A DNA stretch of 8,735 bases from Alphaproteobacteria bacterium (GTDB lineage Bacteria; Pseudomonadota; Alphaproteobacteria; Sphingomonadales; Sphingomonadaceae): contig JAENVZ010000171.1 of the NCBI GenBank assembly GCA_016650315.1, positions 1-8,735 on the forward strand. The letters run 5' to 3'. This document shows, piece after piece, positions 1 to 5,063 of this stretch (position 1 is the stretch's first letter; each line of letters begins with the position of its first letter). A program made the translations under genes and the position numbers. The notes below the pieces were generated by a model. The model did not search any database. It had not been told where the DNA came from and saw only the letters and a program-made list of their open reading frames with translations.

Positions 1-1
1 G

Positions 2-85
2 CGCGAGGTCGCCGAAGCCTGGCGGCCACATCGCGGCGCGGCGGCGATCATGGCCTGGCACCATTACAACACTACAGTTTTATAA
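2..85 (+). CDS. C-terminal end of a probable AlkA-type DNA-3-methyladenine glycosylase (5' part outside window)
   Basis: Frame 2 is open from the left edge to a TAA at 83-85 and gives 27 residues. They contain a Trp-Arg-Pro-His-Arg-Gly segment followed by Ala-rich sequence and Met-Ala-Trp-His-His-Tyr-Asn. This resembles the final helix of AlkA/DNA-3-methyladenine glycosylase II proteins of the HhH-GPD superfamily, where a 'W-R-P-x-R' motif precedes a Trp/Tyr-rich last helix. Those enzymes excise alkylated purines from DNA in the cytoplasm. The active-site Asp and the helix-hairpin-helix would lie upstream, outside the window, so the call rests only on the tail. The last codon and stop overlap the end of the convergent SulP gene by six bases. 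The reading frame is fairly sure; the family is a recognition call. Confidence 0.62.
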   Translation, partial: REVAEAWRPHRGAAAIMAWHHYNTTVL

Positions 86-1801
86 CGTTTTCGCCATTTC
101 CAGCGCCTGCGCAAAATCGGCTACCAGATGGAGCGGCGCAGCAGGTCCGTGGGTCTGGATATGCGCCAACCGTTCAACGATGCTTTGATCCGGCATACAC
201 AAAATGACCGCGCTGTTGAGGCGCGCGCATTGGCGGCGCAGTTCCGCCAGTGCAACAAGACCGCTTGAATCAAGGAACGGCACATCCTCCATGCGCAGGA
301 TGATGGCACGGGGCGGACGGGCTATACGTTTCAATACCTCGACCAGTTCGCCCGCTACCCCAAAGAAGAAAGGCCCTGCGATGCGAAACACCTCCACACC
401 TTCGGGCAAGGAATCGCGCTGTCCCGGTTCCTCGCTCAGATTGTCGGACACCGCGCCGATCTGAACGGTACGGGCCATGCGGGCCATGAACATGAGCGAG
501 GCGAGCGTGACACCAACACCAATGGCAACGGTCAGGTCGACCAGTACCGTCAGGCCAAAGGTGATGAGCAACACCGCGCGGTCATCGGCCGAAATACGCA
601 GCAGGCTAACGAAGCGTCCGGCCTCGCTCATGCCCCAGGCGACCATCAGCAATACTGCCGCGAGCGCGGCCATCGGCACCAGCTTCATCAGGTCGCTGGC
701 GAACAGGATGAAGAGCAGCAACGCGACAGCATGGATTATGCCGGCAATGGGGCTGGTCCCACCACTACGGACATTAGTGGCCGTCCGGGCAATGGCCCCG
801 GTCGCGGGCAAACCGCCAAACAGCGCCGATCCCATATTGGCAACGCCCTGCGCCACCAGCTCCTGATTGGAGCGATGGCGATAGCCGGTCATACCATCCG
901 CCACGACAGCGGAAAGCAACGCCTCGATCCCGGCGAGAAACGCGATTGTGAAGGCGGCAGGCAGCACTTCAATAATCTTCGCCATACCGAAATCGGGCAG
1001 CGACGGCATCGGCAGACCCGAAGGCAGATCGGGAAAGCGCGAACCGATGGTTGCTATGTCCAGCCCCCAGAATCGTACCACAATCGCCGACAGGATAATG
1101 ACGATCAAATAAGCGGGAAGCTTCGGCGCAAACCGGCGCAGCAACAACAGAGCCGTGAGGCAACCCAGTCCCATGGCCAGCGTGACACCGTCAAATGTCC
1201 CGGCAGAAACGATATAGGCTTGCCAGCGGGGCAGAAAATCGGCGGAAACATCGGGAATCGAAAGGCCCGCAATATCCATGACCTGACTGGTCGCAATGAT
1301 GATGGCGATACCGGCGGTAAAGCCCGTTACCACAGGTGCCGGGACAAAACGCACCAATCCGCCCAGGCGTGAATAGCCCGCCACGATCAAAATGATCCCG
1401 GCCAGTAGCGTCGCCAGCACCAGGCCATCATAGCCATGTTTGGCGATTACGCCGAACACGACAACCACGAACGCCCCGGTCGGCCCGCCAATCTGCACCC
1501 GCGATCCGCCGAGCAGTGAAATCAGCAAGCCTGCAACAACAGCAGTCACCAGCCCCTTGTCGGGCGAGGCGCCGCTTGCAATGCCCAGTGCCATGGCCAG
1601 CGGAAGCGCCACGACCGCGACCGTAATCCCCGCCAGAAAATCCGCCCGGAACCGTGCCCAGCCATAGCCTTCGGCCATGACGGTCACCAATTTCGGCAAA
1701 AAACGCTCGTGCGACGGAGACGCGGAATAGGCTTCGCGGTCATTCAGGGCATGACTATCATCCCTGCTCGCACGATCAAGCCAGCTTTCAAAGATCGGCA
1801 T
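80..1801 (-). CDS. SulP-family inorganic anion transporter with C-terminal STAS domain
   Basis: The product is a 573-residue inner-membrane transporter of the SulP/SLC26 family, which moves sulfate, bicarbonate or dicarboxylates. The hydrophobic core spans roughly residues 54-440, beginning with the family's F-x-A-D-x-x-A-G-I-T-V-A entry. It includes Gly-Gly-Pro-Thr-Gly-Ala near residue 105 and the conserved block Gln-Gly-x-x-N-x-x-x-x-x-F-G-G-x-P-A-T-G-A-I-A-R-T near 317-340. A STAS domain follows at about 467-560, with Leu-Asp-Ser-Ser-Gly-Leu at 510-515, the position phosphorylated in SpoIIAA-type STAS proteins. I chose ATG 1801 because GGAGG lies nine bases upstream. ATG 1807 sits too close to that site, and a further upstream start at 1861 would run deep into the XRE gene. 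The start overlaps the end of the XRE gene by 14 bases, so the two are probably translationally coupled. No carbonic anhydrase or sulfate-assimilation gene is adjacent, so the substrate cannot be assigned. Confidence 0.93.
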   Translation of the reverse strand: MPIFESWLDRASRDDSHALNDREAYSASPSHERFLPKLVTVMAEGYGWARFRADFLAGITVAVVALPLAMALGIASGASPDKGLVTAVVAGLLISLLGGSRVQIGGPTGAFVVVVFGVIAKHGYDGLVLATLLAGIILIVAGYSRLGGLVRFVPAPVVTGFTAGIAIIIATSQVMDIAGLSIPDVSADFLPRWQAYIVSAGTFDGVTLAMGLGCLTALLLLRRFAPKLPAYLIVIILSAIVVRFWGLDIATIGSRFPDLPSGLPMPSLPDFGMAKIIEVLPAAFTIAFLAGIEALLSAVVADGMTGYRHRSNQELVAQGVANMGSALFGGLPATGAIARTATNVRSGGTSPIAGIIHAVALLLFILFASDLMKLVPMAALAAVLLMVAWGMSEAGRFVSLLRISADDRAVLLITFGLTVLVDLTVAIGVGVTLASLMFMARMARTVQIGAVSDNLSEEPGQRDSLPEGVEVFRIAGPFFFGVAGELVEVLKRIARPPRAIILRMEDVPFLDSSGLVALAELRRQCARLNSAVILCMPDQSIVERLAHIQTHGPAAPLHLVADFAQALEMAKTL

Positions 1802-2060
1802 GAGCATTACCCTCCGCAACGATCTGACGAACGCCCCGGCCGCCATCAGTGCTGGGCGCATTATCGCCGATCAATTCTATTCCGGCTTCACGCAATCCCT
1901 CGATCACCTTCACCAATGTATCGACATTGCCCCGGACAATGCCGTCCGATGCCTCCATCCTCTGCACCGTCGGCAGCGATATGCCGACCAGCGCCGCCAG
2001 AGCGCGCTGATCGATTCCAAGCAGTGCGCGAGCCGCGCGAATTTGGCCAGATGTTATCAT
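1788..2060 (-). CDS. Small XRE-family helix-turn-helix regulator
   Basis: The product is 90 residues. The N-terminal 60 residues form an XRE/Cro-type helix-turn-helix: Gln-Ile-Arg-Ala-Ala-Arg-Ala-Leu-Leu-Gly at 6-15, then Gln18, Ala22, Gly26, and the recognition segment Ser28-Leu-Pro-Thr-Val-Gln-Arg-Met-Glu36. The rest is a short tail with Gly-Ile-Glu-Leu-Ile-Gly-Asp-Asn and a Gly-Gly-Arg-Gly-Val-Arg patch, typical of a common alphaproteobacterial small-regulator family. It therefore probably binds DNA as a dimer with no separate ligand domain. The stop at 1788-1790 lies 14 bases inside the SulP gene on the same strand, indicating one operon. The upstream region (2061-2110) holds repeated ATCAA/TTGAT half-sites around a TATAGT -10-like element, consistent with autoregulation and with control of the divergent DUF983 gene. 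The ribosome-binding site before ATG 2060 is weak. The family is sure; the target is inferred. Confidence 0.88.
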   Translation of the reverse strand: MITSGQIRAARALLGIDQRALAALVGISLPTVQRMEASDGIVRGNVDTLVKVIEGLREAGIELIGDNAPSTDGGRGVRQIVAEGNAHADL

Positions 2061-2110
2061 TATCTATCAACCTTGATGTTTTATGCATCACTATAGGTTG
2101 TTGATATATC
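2061..2110. promoter_or_regulatory. Candidate divergent promoter/operator between XRE-sulP and DUF983 gene
   Basis: This AT-rich stretch contains ATCAA at 2066-2070 and TTGAT at 2073-2077, forming the palindrome ATCAACCTTGAT. A second TTGAT lies at 2101-2105 inside GGTTGTTGATATATC. The outer copies give an inverted pair with the shared core TATCAAC. A leftward -10-like TATAGT (plus strand ACTATA, 2090-2095) lies between them, about 30 bases before the XRE start. The arrangement fits a homodimeric regulator covering its own promoter. The sites are seen directly; their function is inferred. Confidence 0.45.
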
Positions 2111-2129
2111 TTTAAGACTGCCCTATGAC
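2101..2129 (+). promoter_or_regulatory. Possible rightward promoter for the DUF983 gene
   Basis: TTGATA (2101-2106) is followed after 17 bases by TATGAC (2124-2129). With normal geometry, transcription would start at or next to the ATG at 2136, giving a leaderless message. This agrees with the absence of a properly spaced Shine-Dalgarno sequence: the only candidate, AGGA at 2131-2134, is one base from the ATG. The -35 overlaps the distal operator-like half-site. The -10 match is modest, so this is a weak prediction. Confidence 0.3.
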
Positions 2130-2135
2130 AAGGAC

Positions 2136-2516
2136 ATGTCTGAAATTGCCGATCGACCATTCCTGCCCCGGCTTTCCCTTGCGCTACGCGGGCGCTGCCC
2201 CGCCTGCGGGCAAGCCCCGCTTTTTGCGCGCTTCCTGAAACCAGTGGACCATTGCAGCCATTGCGGACAAGGCTGGCAAGGACATCAGGCGGACGATTTT
2301 CCCGCCTATCTGGTCATCCTGCTGCTGGGCCACATCATCATACCGATCGTAGTTGAAGTGAACCTGCTGTTCAGTCCGTCCGTCGCAATACAGATGGCGC
2401 TCTGGCCCACTTTAACGGCCATCCTCGCCCTGCTGTTGATCCAGCCCGCAAAGGGTGCGGTCATCGCCTTTCAATGGTCGCGGCACATGCACGGATTTGA
2501 GGAACGACAGGAATAA
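2136..2516 (+). CDS. DUF983 family zinc-ribbon membrane protein
   Basis: The product is 126 residues, the usual DUF983 length. The N-terminus carries two CxxC pairs, Cys21-Pro-Ala-Cys24 and Cys40-Ser-His-Cys43, forming a probable zinc ribbon. These are followed by the family hallmark Ala-Asp-Asp-x-Pro-Ala-Tyr (52-58) and Gly-His (65-66). Two hydrophobic segments lie at about 58-79 and 83-103, then Pro-Ala-Lys-Gly at 104-107 and Gln-Trp at 113-114, also family features. It is an inner-membrane protein of unknown biochemical function; in some alphaproteobacteria homologues lie near cytochrome oxidase assembly genes, but none is seen here. It is transcribed away from the XRE regulator across the shared regulatory region and converges on the iron permease-like gene. 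ATG 2136 fits the family N-terminus, although it lacks a normally spaced ribosome-binding site. Confidence 0.9.
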   Translation: MSEIADRPFLPRLSLALRGRCPACGQAPLFARFLKPVDHCSHCGQGWQGHQADDFPAYLVILLLGHIIIPIVVEVNLLFSPSVAIQMALWPTLTAILALLLIQPAKGAVIAFQWSRHMHGFEERQE

Positions 2517-2527
2517 AGTGGTTTCGA

Positions 2528-2547
2528 AGCGATTGGAATCAATCGCT
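2528..2547 (+). terminator. Weak hairpin after the DUF983 gene
   Basis: AGCGATT and AATCGCT form a perfect 7-bp stem around GGAATC, starting 12 bases after the DUF983 stop codon. No T-run follows on the plus strand, so intrinsic termination would be weak. Confidence 0.35.
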
Positions 2548-2570
2548 GACTCTGAAAACACGGTAAAACA

Positions 2571-2589
2571 ATAGGTTAGATCGGCCTAT
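2571..2589 (-). terminator. Possible leftward terminator after the iron permease-like gene
   Basis: Read leftward, ATAGG and CCTAT pair around a 9-base loop and are followed at once by TGTTTT. The hairpin begins about 38 bases beyond the stop codon of the 2627-3025 gene. The stem is only 5 bp, so confidence is low. Confidence 0.3.
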
Positions 2590-2626
2590 CCTACACAATC
2601 GGATCGACCGCTCTAGATTCTGCGCA

Positions 2627-3025
2627 TCAGCGGCGTTTGATCAACCGCTGCACCACACCATGGTGAAAGCTGCCCTTGCCATAGGTTTCTTCCATAATTT
2701 TCTGGATTTCCCTGAGCTCGGTTTCCGTTAGATGCTCAATGCCAATAAATTCGTTGCGCGCGGGTTTAAGCGCACGGATCAACTCGTCAAGTTTTGCCTG
2801 AATCGCACTTGCATCGCGATTCTGGGCGTTCTGGATCAGAAACACCATCAGGAATGTGACAATGGTCGTGCTGTTGTTGATGACCAGCTGCCATGTGTCC
2901 GACCAACCGAAAATGGGGCCGCTGGCGCTCCAGATCAGGATGATGGTGATCGCCAGAATGAAAGCCTGCGGTTGCCCGGCCAACATCGCCACATATTGTG
3001 AAAATCGTGTAAAAATGCGGTCCAT
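2627..3025 (-). CDS. Low affinity iron permease family membrane protein
   Basis: The product has 132 residues and two hydrophobic segments, at about 21-40 and 49-66. Between and after them lies the block Asn-Asn-Ser-Thr-Thr-Ile-Val-Thr-Phe-Leu-Met-Val-Phe-Leu-Ile-Gln at 50-65, followed by Asn-x-Gln-Asn-Arg-Asp. This is the hallmark of the family named 'low affinity iron permease' (Pfam Iron_permease) after the yeast Fet4 transporter. A charged, helical C-terminal part (about 70-118) includes Leu-Asp-Glu-Leu-Ile-Arg-Ala and Glu-x-x-Leu-x-x-Ile, probably cytoplasmic. The bacterial proteins are only a fraction of Fet4's size, and iron transport has not been shown for most of them, so the name should be read as family membership. 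The start is ATG 3025, with AGGA about ten bases upstream. It is the last of three leftward genes, 78 bases after the cupredoxin gene. Confidence 0.82.
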   Translation of the reverse strand: MDRIFTRFSQYVAMLAGQPQAFILAITIILIWSASGPIFGWSDTWQLVINNSTTIVTFLMVFLIQNAQNRDASAIQAKLDELIRALKPARNEFIGIEHLTETELREIQKIMEETYGKGSFHHGVVQRLIKRR

Positions 3026-3103
3026 CCGGCATGGTTCCTGACTGTTTTGAACATGCGGAGGATGAACGAATCGGTGATGCGGAGCAAGCGGTGAGAGAAC
3101 TTG

Positions 3104-3505
3104 CTATTCGACGATGATTCCGCCCTTCATACCAAAGCCGCTATGCAGGAAATGTGTGCATTTCACGCTATAATGACCCGCTTTTGGCGTCAGGATGATG
3201 TCCGCGCTGGTTCCTTTTTTCAGGTCCACCTTGCCGTTGGCAATCAACCGCGCACTGGCAGGATCAATGGTGGCGGCGGCGAAAAAATCGGGTGCGGAAA
3301 AATTATGCCCTCCAGACCCCTGATTGGAAAAATGCAGCACCACCTTTTTCCCAGCGCTTAATCTAAGGTCAGATGGCGTAAAGCTGAAATCGGCAAGGAC
3401 AATGTCCACACGCGCAGACAAGGTTGCATCGTCCTGCGCACTTGCTGGCGCGCCAAGAACCAGAGTGATGGCAACGAGCGACGAACAGGAAAAACTACAC
3501 TTCAC
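3104..3505 (-). CDS. Secreted cupredoxin (type 1 copper protein-like)
   Basis: I read this as 133 residues starting at GTG 3505, because GGAGG lies five bases upstream; an in-frame TTG at 3517 would overlap that ribosome-binding site. The N-terminus is a signal peptide: Lys2, a hydrophobic stretch at about 10-18, and Ala-x-Ala at 21-23 before Gln24. The mature part is a small Greek-key cupredoxin. The candidate copper ligands are His67 in Gly-Gly-His-Asn-Phe, and Cys116, His121 and Met126 in the loop Cys-Thr-His-Phe-Leu-His-Ser-Gly-Phe-Gly-Met. The loop spacing is Cys-x4-His-x4-Met, and His118 is an extra candidate. It is probably a periplasmic electron carrier or copper binder. Its redox partner is not visible. 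It lies between the SpoIIAA-like and iron permease-like genes on the same strand. The fold and signal peptide are well supported; the metal content is inferred. Confidence 0.85.
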   Translation of the reverse strand: MKCSFSCSSLVAITLVLGAPASAQDDATLSARVDIVLADFSFTPSDLRLSAGKKVVLHFSNQGSGGHNFSAPDFFAAATIDPASARLIANGKVDLKKGTSADIILTPKAGHYSVKCTHFLHSGFGMKGGIIVE

Positions 3506-3558
3506 ACGATCCTCCAACCTTCATCATATCCAAGGCAAGGCCGCGCTGGCAGCGGTCA

Positions 3559-3915
3559 TCATCCTGCCAGCCATTCGCGCGCCTTGTCGAGTTCCGCAAA
3601 ATCAAACACCCTGATTTCCGCGGCCATTACGGCACCCATCATCTTCGTAATCGGCCCGATCCAGCCTTTGTCAGTAACAACTGCGACGCGGGCTATGTCC
3701 TTCAGGTGGTGAAAAGACCAGCCCATATCCTCCCACCATATACCCGGACTGATCCATCCAATGTCCCGAATAACTTCCAAAATCAAAACCTTGCCATGAG
3801 CGGCGATTTCGGCATCCAGATCGCGGACCAGCGCACGATAACTTTCTATATCCGCTGCGCCATCAATGTTGATTTCGATGATCCCCGTTTCAGGATCGAG
3901 CTGGTGTGTCAGCAT
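3559..3915 (-). CDS. SpoIIAA-like (STAS-like fold) protein
   Basis: The product has 118 residues, no signal peptide and no membrane segment. The pattern matches the SpoIIAA-like family (Pfam SpoIIAA-like): an N-terminal strand with Gly-Ile-Ile-Glu-Ile (11-15), a helix at about 23-38, and the strand Val-Leu-Ile-Leu-Glu-Val (43-48). A Trp-rich stretch at 54-66 follows, then Ile-Ala-Arg-Val-Ala-Val-Val-Thr-Asp-Lys-Gly-Trp at 74-85. The end is Ile-Arg-Val-Phe-Asp-Phe then Ala-Arg-Glu-Trp-Leu (101-116). Family members adopt a STAS/CRAL-TRIO-like fold; a lipid or hydrophobic ligand has been suggested, but the role is unknown. It lacks the Asp-Ser phosphorylation motif of true anti-sigma-factor antagonists, so partner switching is not supported. 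It is the first gene of the three-gene leftward group, 53 bases before the cupredoxin. AGAGGA lies about ten bases before ATG 3915. Confidence 0.8.
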   Translation of the reverse strand: MLTHQLDPETGIIEINIDGAADIESYRALVRDLDAEIAAHGKVLILEVIRDIGWISPGIWWEDMGWSFHHLKDIARVAVVTDKGWIGPITKMMGAVMAAEIRVFDFAELDKAREWLAG

Positions 3916-3983
3916 CTTTCATGTTCCTCTGTCCTGTTGCAGCCCCGAAAGTTACGAATGCGACTCCTCGACTCTGATTAGAC

Positions 3984-4013
3984 CTTATGTTTAATTTTTG
4001 TTTTTATTATCAA
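3984..4013 (-). promoter_or_regulatory. Possible leftward promoter for the SpoIIAA-like/cupredoxin/permease group
   Basis: Read leftward, TTGATA (plus strand 4008-4013) is followed after 18 bases by CATAAG (plus strand 3984-3989, four of six matches to TATAAT). The sequence between is almost pure A/T, in contrast to the GC-rich surroundings. It would leave a leader of about 60 bases before ATG 3915. Moderate match only. Confidence 0.35.
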
Positions 4014-4075
4014 TTGGTTAGTCCGTTGTCTTATGTTCATGAAACTCTATCCACACTGTAACGGTTTACACTGAG

Positions 4076-4081
4076 TATAAT
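4076..4081 (+). promoter_or_regulatory. -10 element of the glycine-zipper gene promoter
   Basis: A perfect TATAAT lies 23 bases upstream of ATG 4105, so transcription would start near 4088 with a short leader carrying AAGGA at 4092-4096. No good TTGACA-like -35 is present at 16-18 bases spacing, so an activator or the AT-rich region upstream may compensate. Confidence 0.5.
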
Positions 4082-4104
4082 GACCAAAATAAAGGAAATA
4101 TGAC

Positions 4105-4410
4105 ATGCGTAATTTCATGCTTGCTCTTGCAGCCGTGTCGATTGCCATTCCGGTGAGCATGGTCATGCCAACCGATCAGGCAGCGGCGAAACATTACAAA
4201 TACAAGGAATGGCGCGGGCGTGACGGGCGGACATATTGCCGCAAATCCGACGGGACTGTCGGGCTGATCATTGGCGGCACGGCGGGCGCGCTTGCCGGAC
4301 GAGCGATCGACACGCGTGGCGATCGTGCAACTGGCACTATAGCAGGCCTGGCGGCGGGTGCGCTGATCGGCCGCGAAATTGACCGTGGCGGTTCACGCCG
4401 CTGCCGATGA
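4105..4410 (+). CDS. Secreted glycine-zipper (17 kDa surface antigen-like) protein
   Basis: The product has 101 residues. Residues 1-28 are a signal peptide: Arg2, a hydrophobic stretch at 4-21, and Ala-Ala-Ala at 26-28. There is no lipobox Cys, so it is not a lipoprotein. Residues 52-92 form a glycine-zipper pair: Gly-Leu-Ile-Ile-Gly-Gly-Thr-Ala-Gly-Ala-Leu-Ala-Gly, a charged turn with Arg-Gly-Asp-Arg, and Gly-Leu-Ala-Ala-Gly-Ala-Leu-Ile-Gly. This is the 2TM glycine-zipper domain of the Rickettsia 17 kDa antigen family, usually found in outer-membrane or envelope proteins of unknown role. Cys45 and Cys100 could form a periplasmic disulfide. ATG 4105 is preceded by AAGGA with an 8-base gap. 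The gene stands alone, with its own -10 element and a strong hairpin just after its stop. Confidence 0.85.
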   Translation: MRNFMLALAAVSIAIPVSMVMPTDQAAAKHYKYKEWRGRDGRTYCRKSDGTVGLIIGGTAGALAGRAIDTRGDRATGTIAGLAAGALIGREIDRGGSRRCR

Positions 4411-4417
4411 TACGAAA

Positions 4418-4443
4418 AGGGGCGGATCGGTCGATCCGCCCCT
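4418..4443. terminator. Strong bidirectional hairpin terminator
   Basis: GGGGCGGATCG at 4419-4429 and CGATCCGCCCC at 4432-4442 are perfect complements, extended by A4418-T4443 to a 12-bp inverted repeat with a 2-base centre, so the innermost pairs must open. It begins eight bases after the stop of the glycine-zipper gene. Rightward it is followed by a T/C-rich stretch, and leftward by TTTTCG, so it can serve both convergent genes. Confidence 0.85.
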
Positions 4444-4473
4444 CTACTCATTCTCTATTACTAAACCAAAACC

Positions 4474-4485
4474 GGGGACATCCCC
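4474..4485 (-). terminator. Small hairpin after the 4503-4805 gene
   Basis: GGGGA and TCCCC pair around CA. Read leftward, this hairpin begins 17 bases after the stop codon of the secreted protein gene and is followed by GGTTTTGGTTT. It may be a first, weaker leftward terminator before the main hairpin. Confidence 0.4.
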
Positions 4486-4502
4486 AATTCAGTCTTTCAT
4501 AA

Positions 4503-4805
4503 TCAACGCATGGTCAATGCCGTAGCCTTGGCAGTCGATGCCGCACCCTTGGCATCAGCCACGTTGAATTCGACCGCAGCGCCACCAGCTACGCCAGTGA
4601 CAACGTCACCACGAACGATAAGTGAGAATTTCTTGCCGTCGGGATAAATGCGTCCGGTTATTACTTTCTTTTCGCCTTCCTGCTCGACCTTGTACACGTA
4701 GGTATAACCATCATGTTTGAAGGATACAGTTTCAGCCGGATCGGCCAGCGCCGGAGAGGCAAATGAAAGTACCGCACCAGCGGCAATAATAGATAGCATT
4801 CGCAT
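4503..4805 (-). CDS. Small secreted protein of unknown function
   Basis: I do not recognise a named family. The product is 100 residues from ATG 4805, which has a textbook AGGAGG six bases upstream; an upstream in-frame start at 4874 would add 23 residues with no signal-peptide character. Residues 1-21 are a signal peptide (Arg2, hydrophobic 4-16, Ala-Leu-Ala before Asp22). The mature protein is about 79 residues and looks all-beta: Val-Ser-Phe-Lys-His-Asp-Gly-Tyr-Thr-Tyr-Val-Tyr, then Lys-Val-Ile-Thr-Gly-Arg-Ile-Tyr-Pro-Asp-Gly-Lys-Lys-Phe, then Leu-Ile-Val-Arg-Gly-Asp-Val-Val-Thr-Gly. The tail is Ala/Thr-rich. There is no Cys and no obvious catalytic motif. It converges on the glycine-zipper gene and is transcribed on its own. 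It is probably periplasmic. The gene is convincing from start signal, signal peptide and flanking hairpins; the function is open. Confidence 0.8.
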   Translation of the reverse strand: MRMLSIIAAGAVLSFASPALADPAETVSFKHDGYTYVYKVEQEGEKKVITGRIYPDGKKFSLIVRGDVVTGVAGGAAVEFNVADAKGAASTAKATALTMR

Positions 4806-5045
4806 AAGATTCCTCCTGTTTGAATGCCAGACAAACACCCCGTTTCTGTTGTTGCGCGTCACGCTATGTTGCACAGCAGCAGGATCAGCAATCGCAAAAT
4901 ACGGCCAGATGATTGCAGTATTTGCACTACCTGGGTGACAAGATCGATTAATGGTGTGCGCTTTTGTCCGCGCTGGAACGATCGTCTAAATTTTGGTTGA
5001 CCCTTGGCCGCTCAACAAGGCAGGGAGAAAAGAAAACCGGATCAT

Positions 5046-5063
5046 ATGAGAGATACCAAATGA
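5046..5063 (+). other. Five-codon upstream reading frame overlapping the flavin reductase start
   Basis: ATG at 5046 opens a frame encoding Met-Arg-Asp-Thr-Lys that ends at TGA 5061-5063. That stop overlaps the flavin reductase ATG at 5060 as ATGA. Such overlaps permit re-initiation. The frame is too short to judge by coding content, and it may be chance. Confidence 0.25.

Noticed and set aside
204..866. Two rightward frames of 86 and 129 codons at the left end
   Set aside because: They are antisense to the STAS and late membrane segments of SulP, with no ribosome-binding site and Ser/Thr/Arg-rich composition without motifs.
731..1372. Rightward 213-codon open frame opposite sulP
   Set aside because: It lies wholly antisense to a clear SulP transporter. 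Its translation is a low-complexity Arg/Gln/His-rich string with no domain, as expected from the complement of membrane-protein codons.
3083..3105. Inverted repeat AGCAAG-N11-CTTGCT at the end of the cupredoxin gene
   Set aside because: It has only six base pairs with a long loop, overlaps the stop codon and has no T-run; it is not convincing as a terminator or operator.
4875..5045. Possible tRNA or small RNA in the divergent spacer
   Set aside because: I found no cloverleaf, no T-loop GGTTCAAATC-type sequence and no terminator; nothing supports an RNA gene.
4964..5059. Upstream extension of the flavin reductase to ATG 4964
   Set aside because: The extra 32 residues are charged and non-conserved in style, there is no ribosome-binding site, and the family N-terminus begins at ATG 5060.
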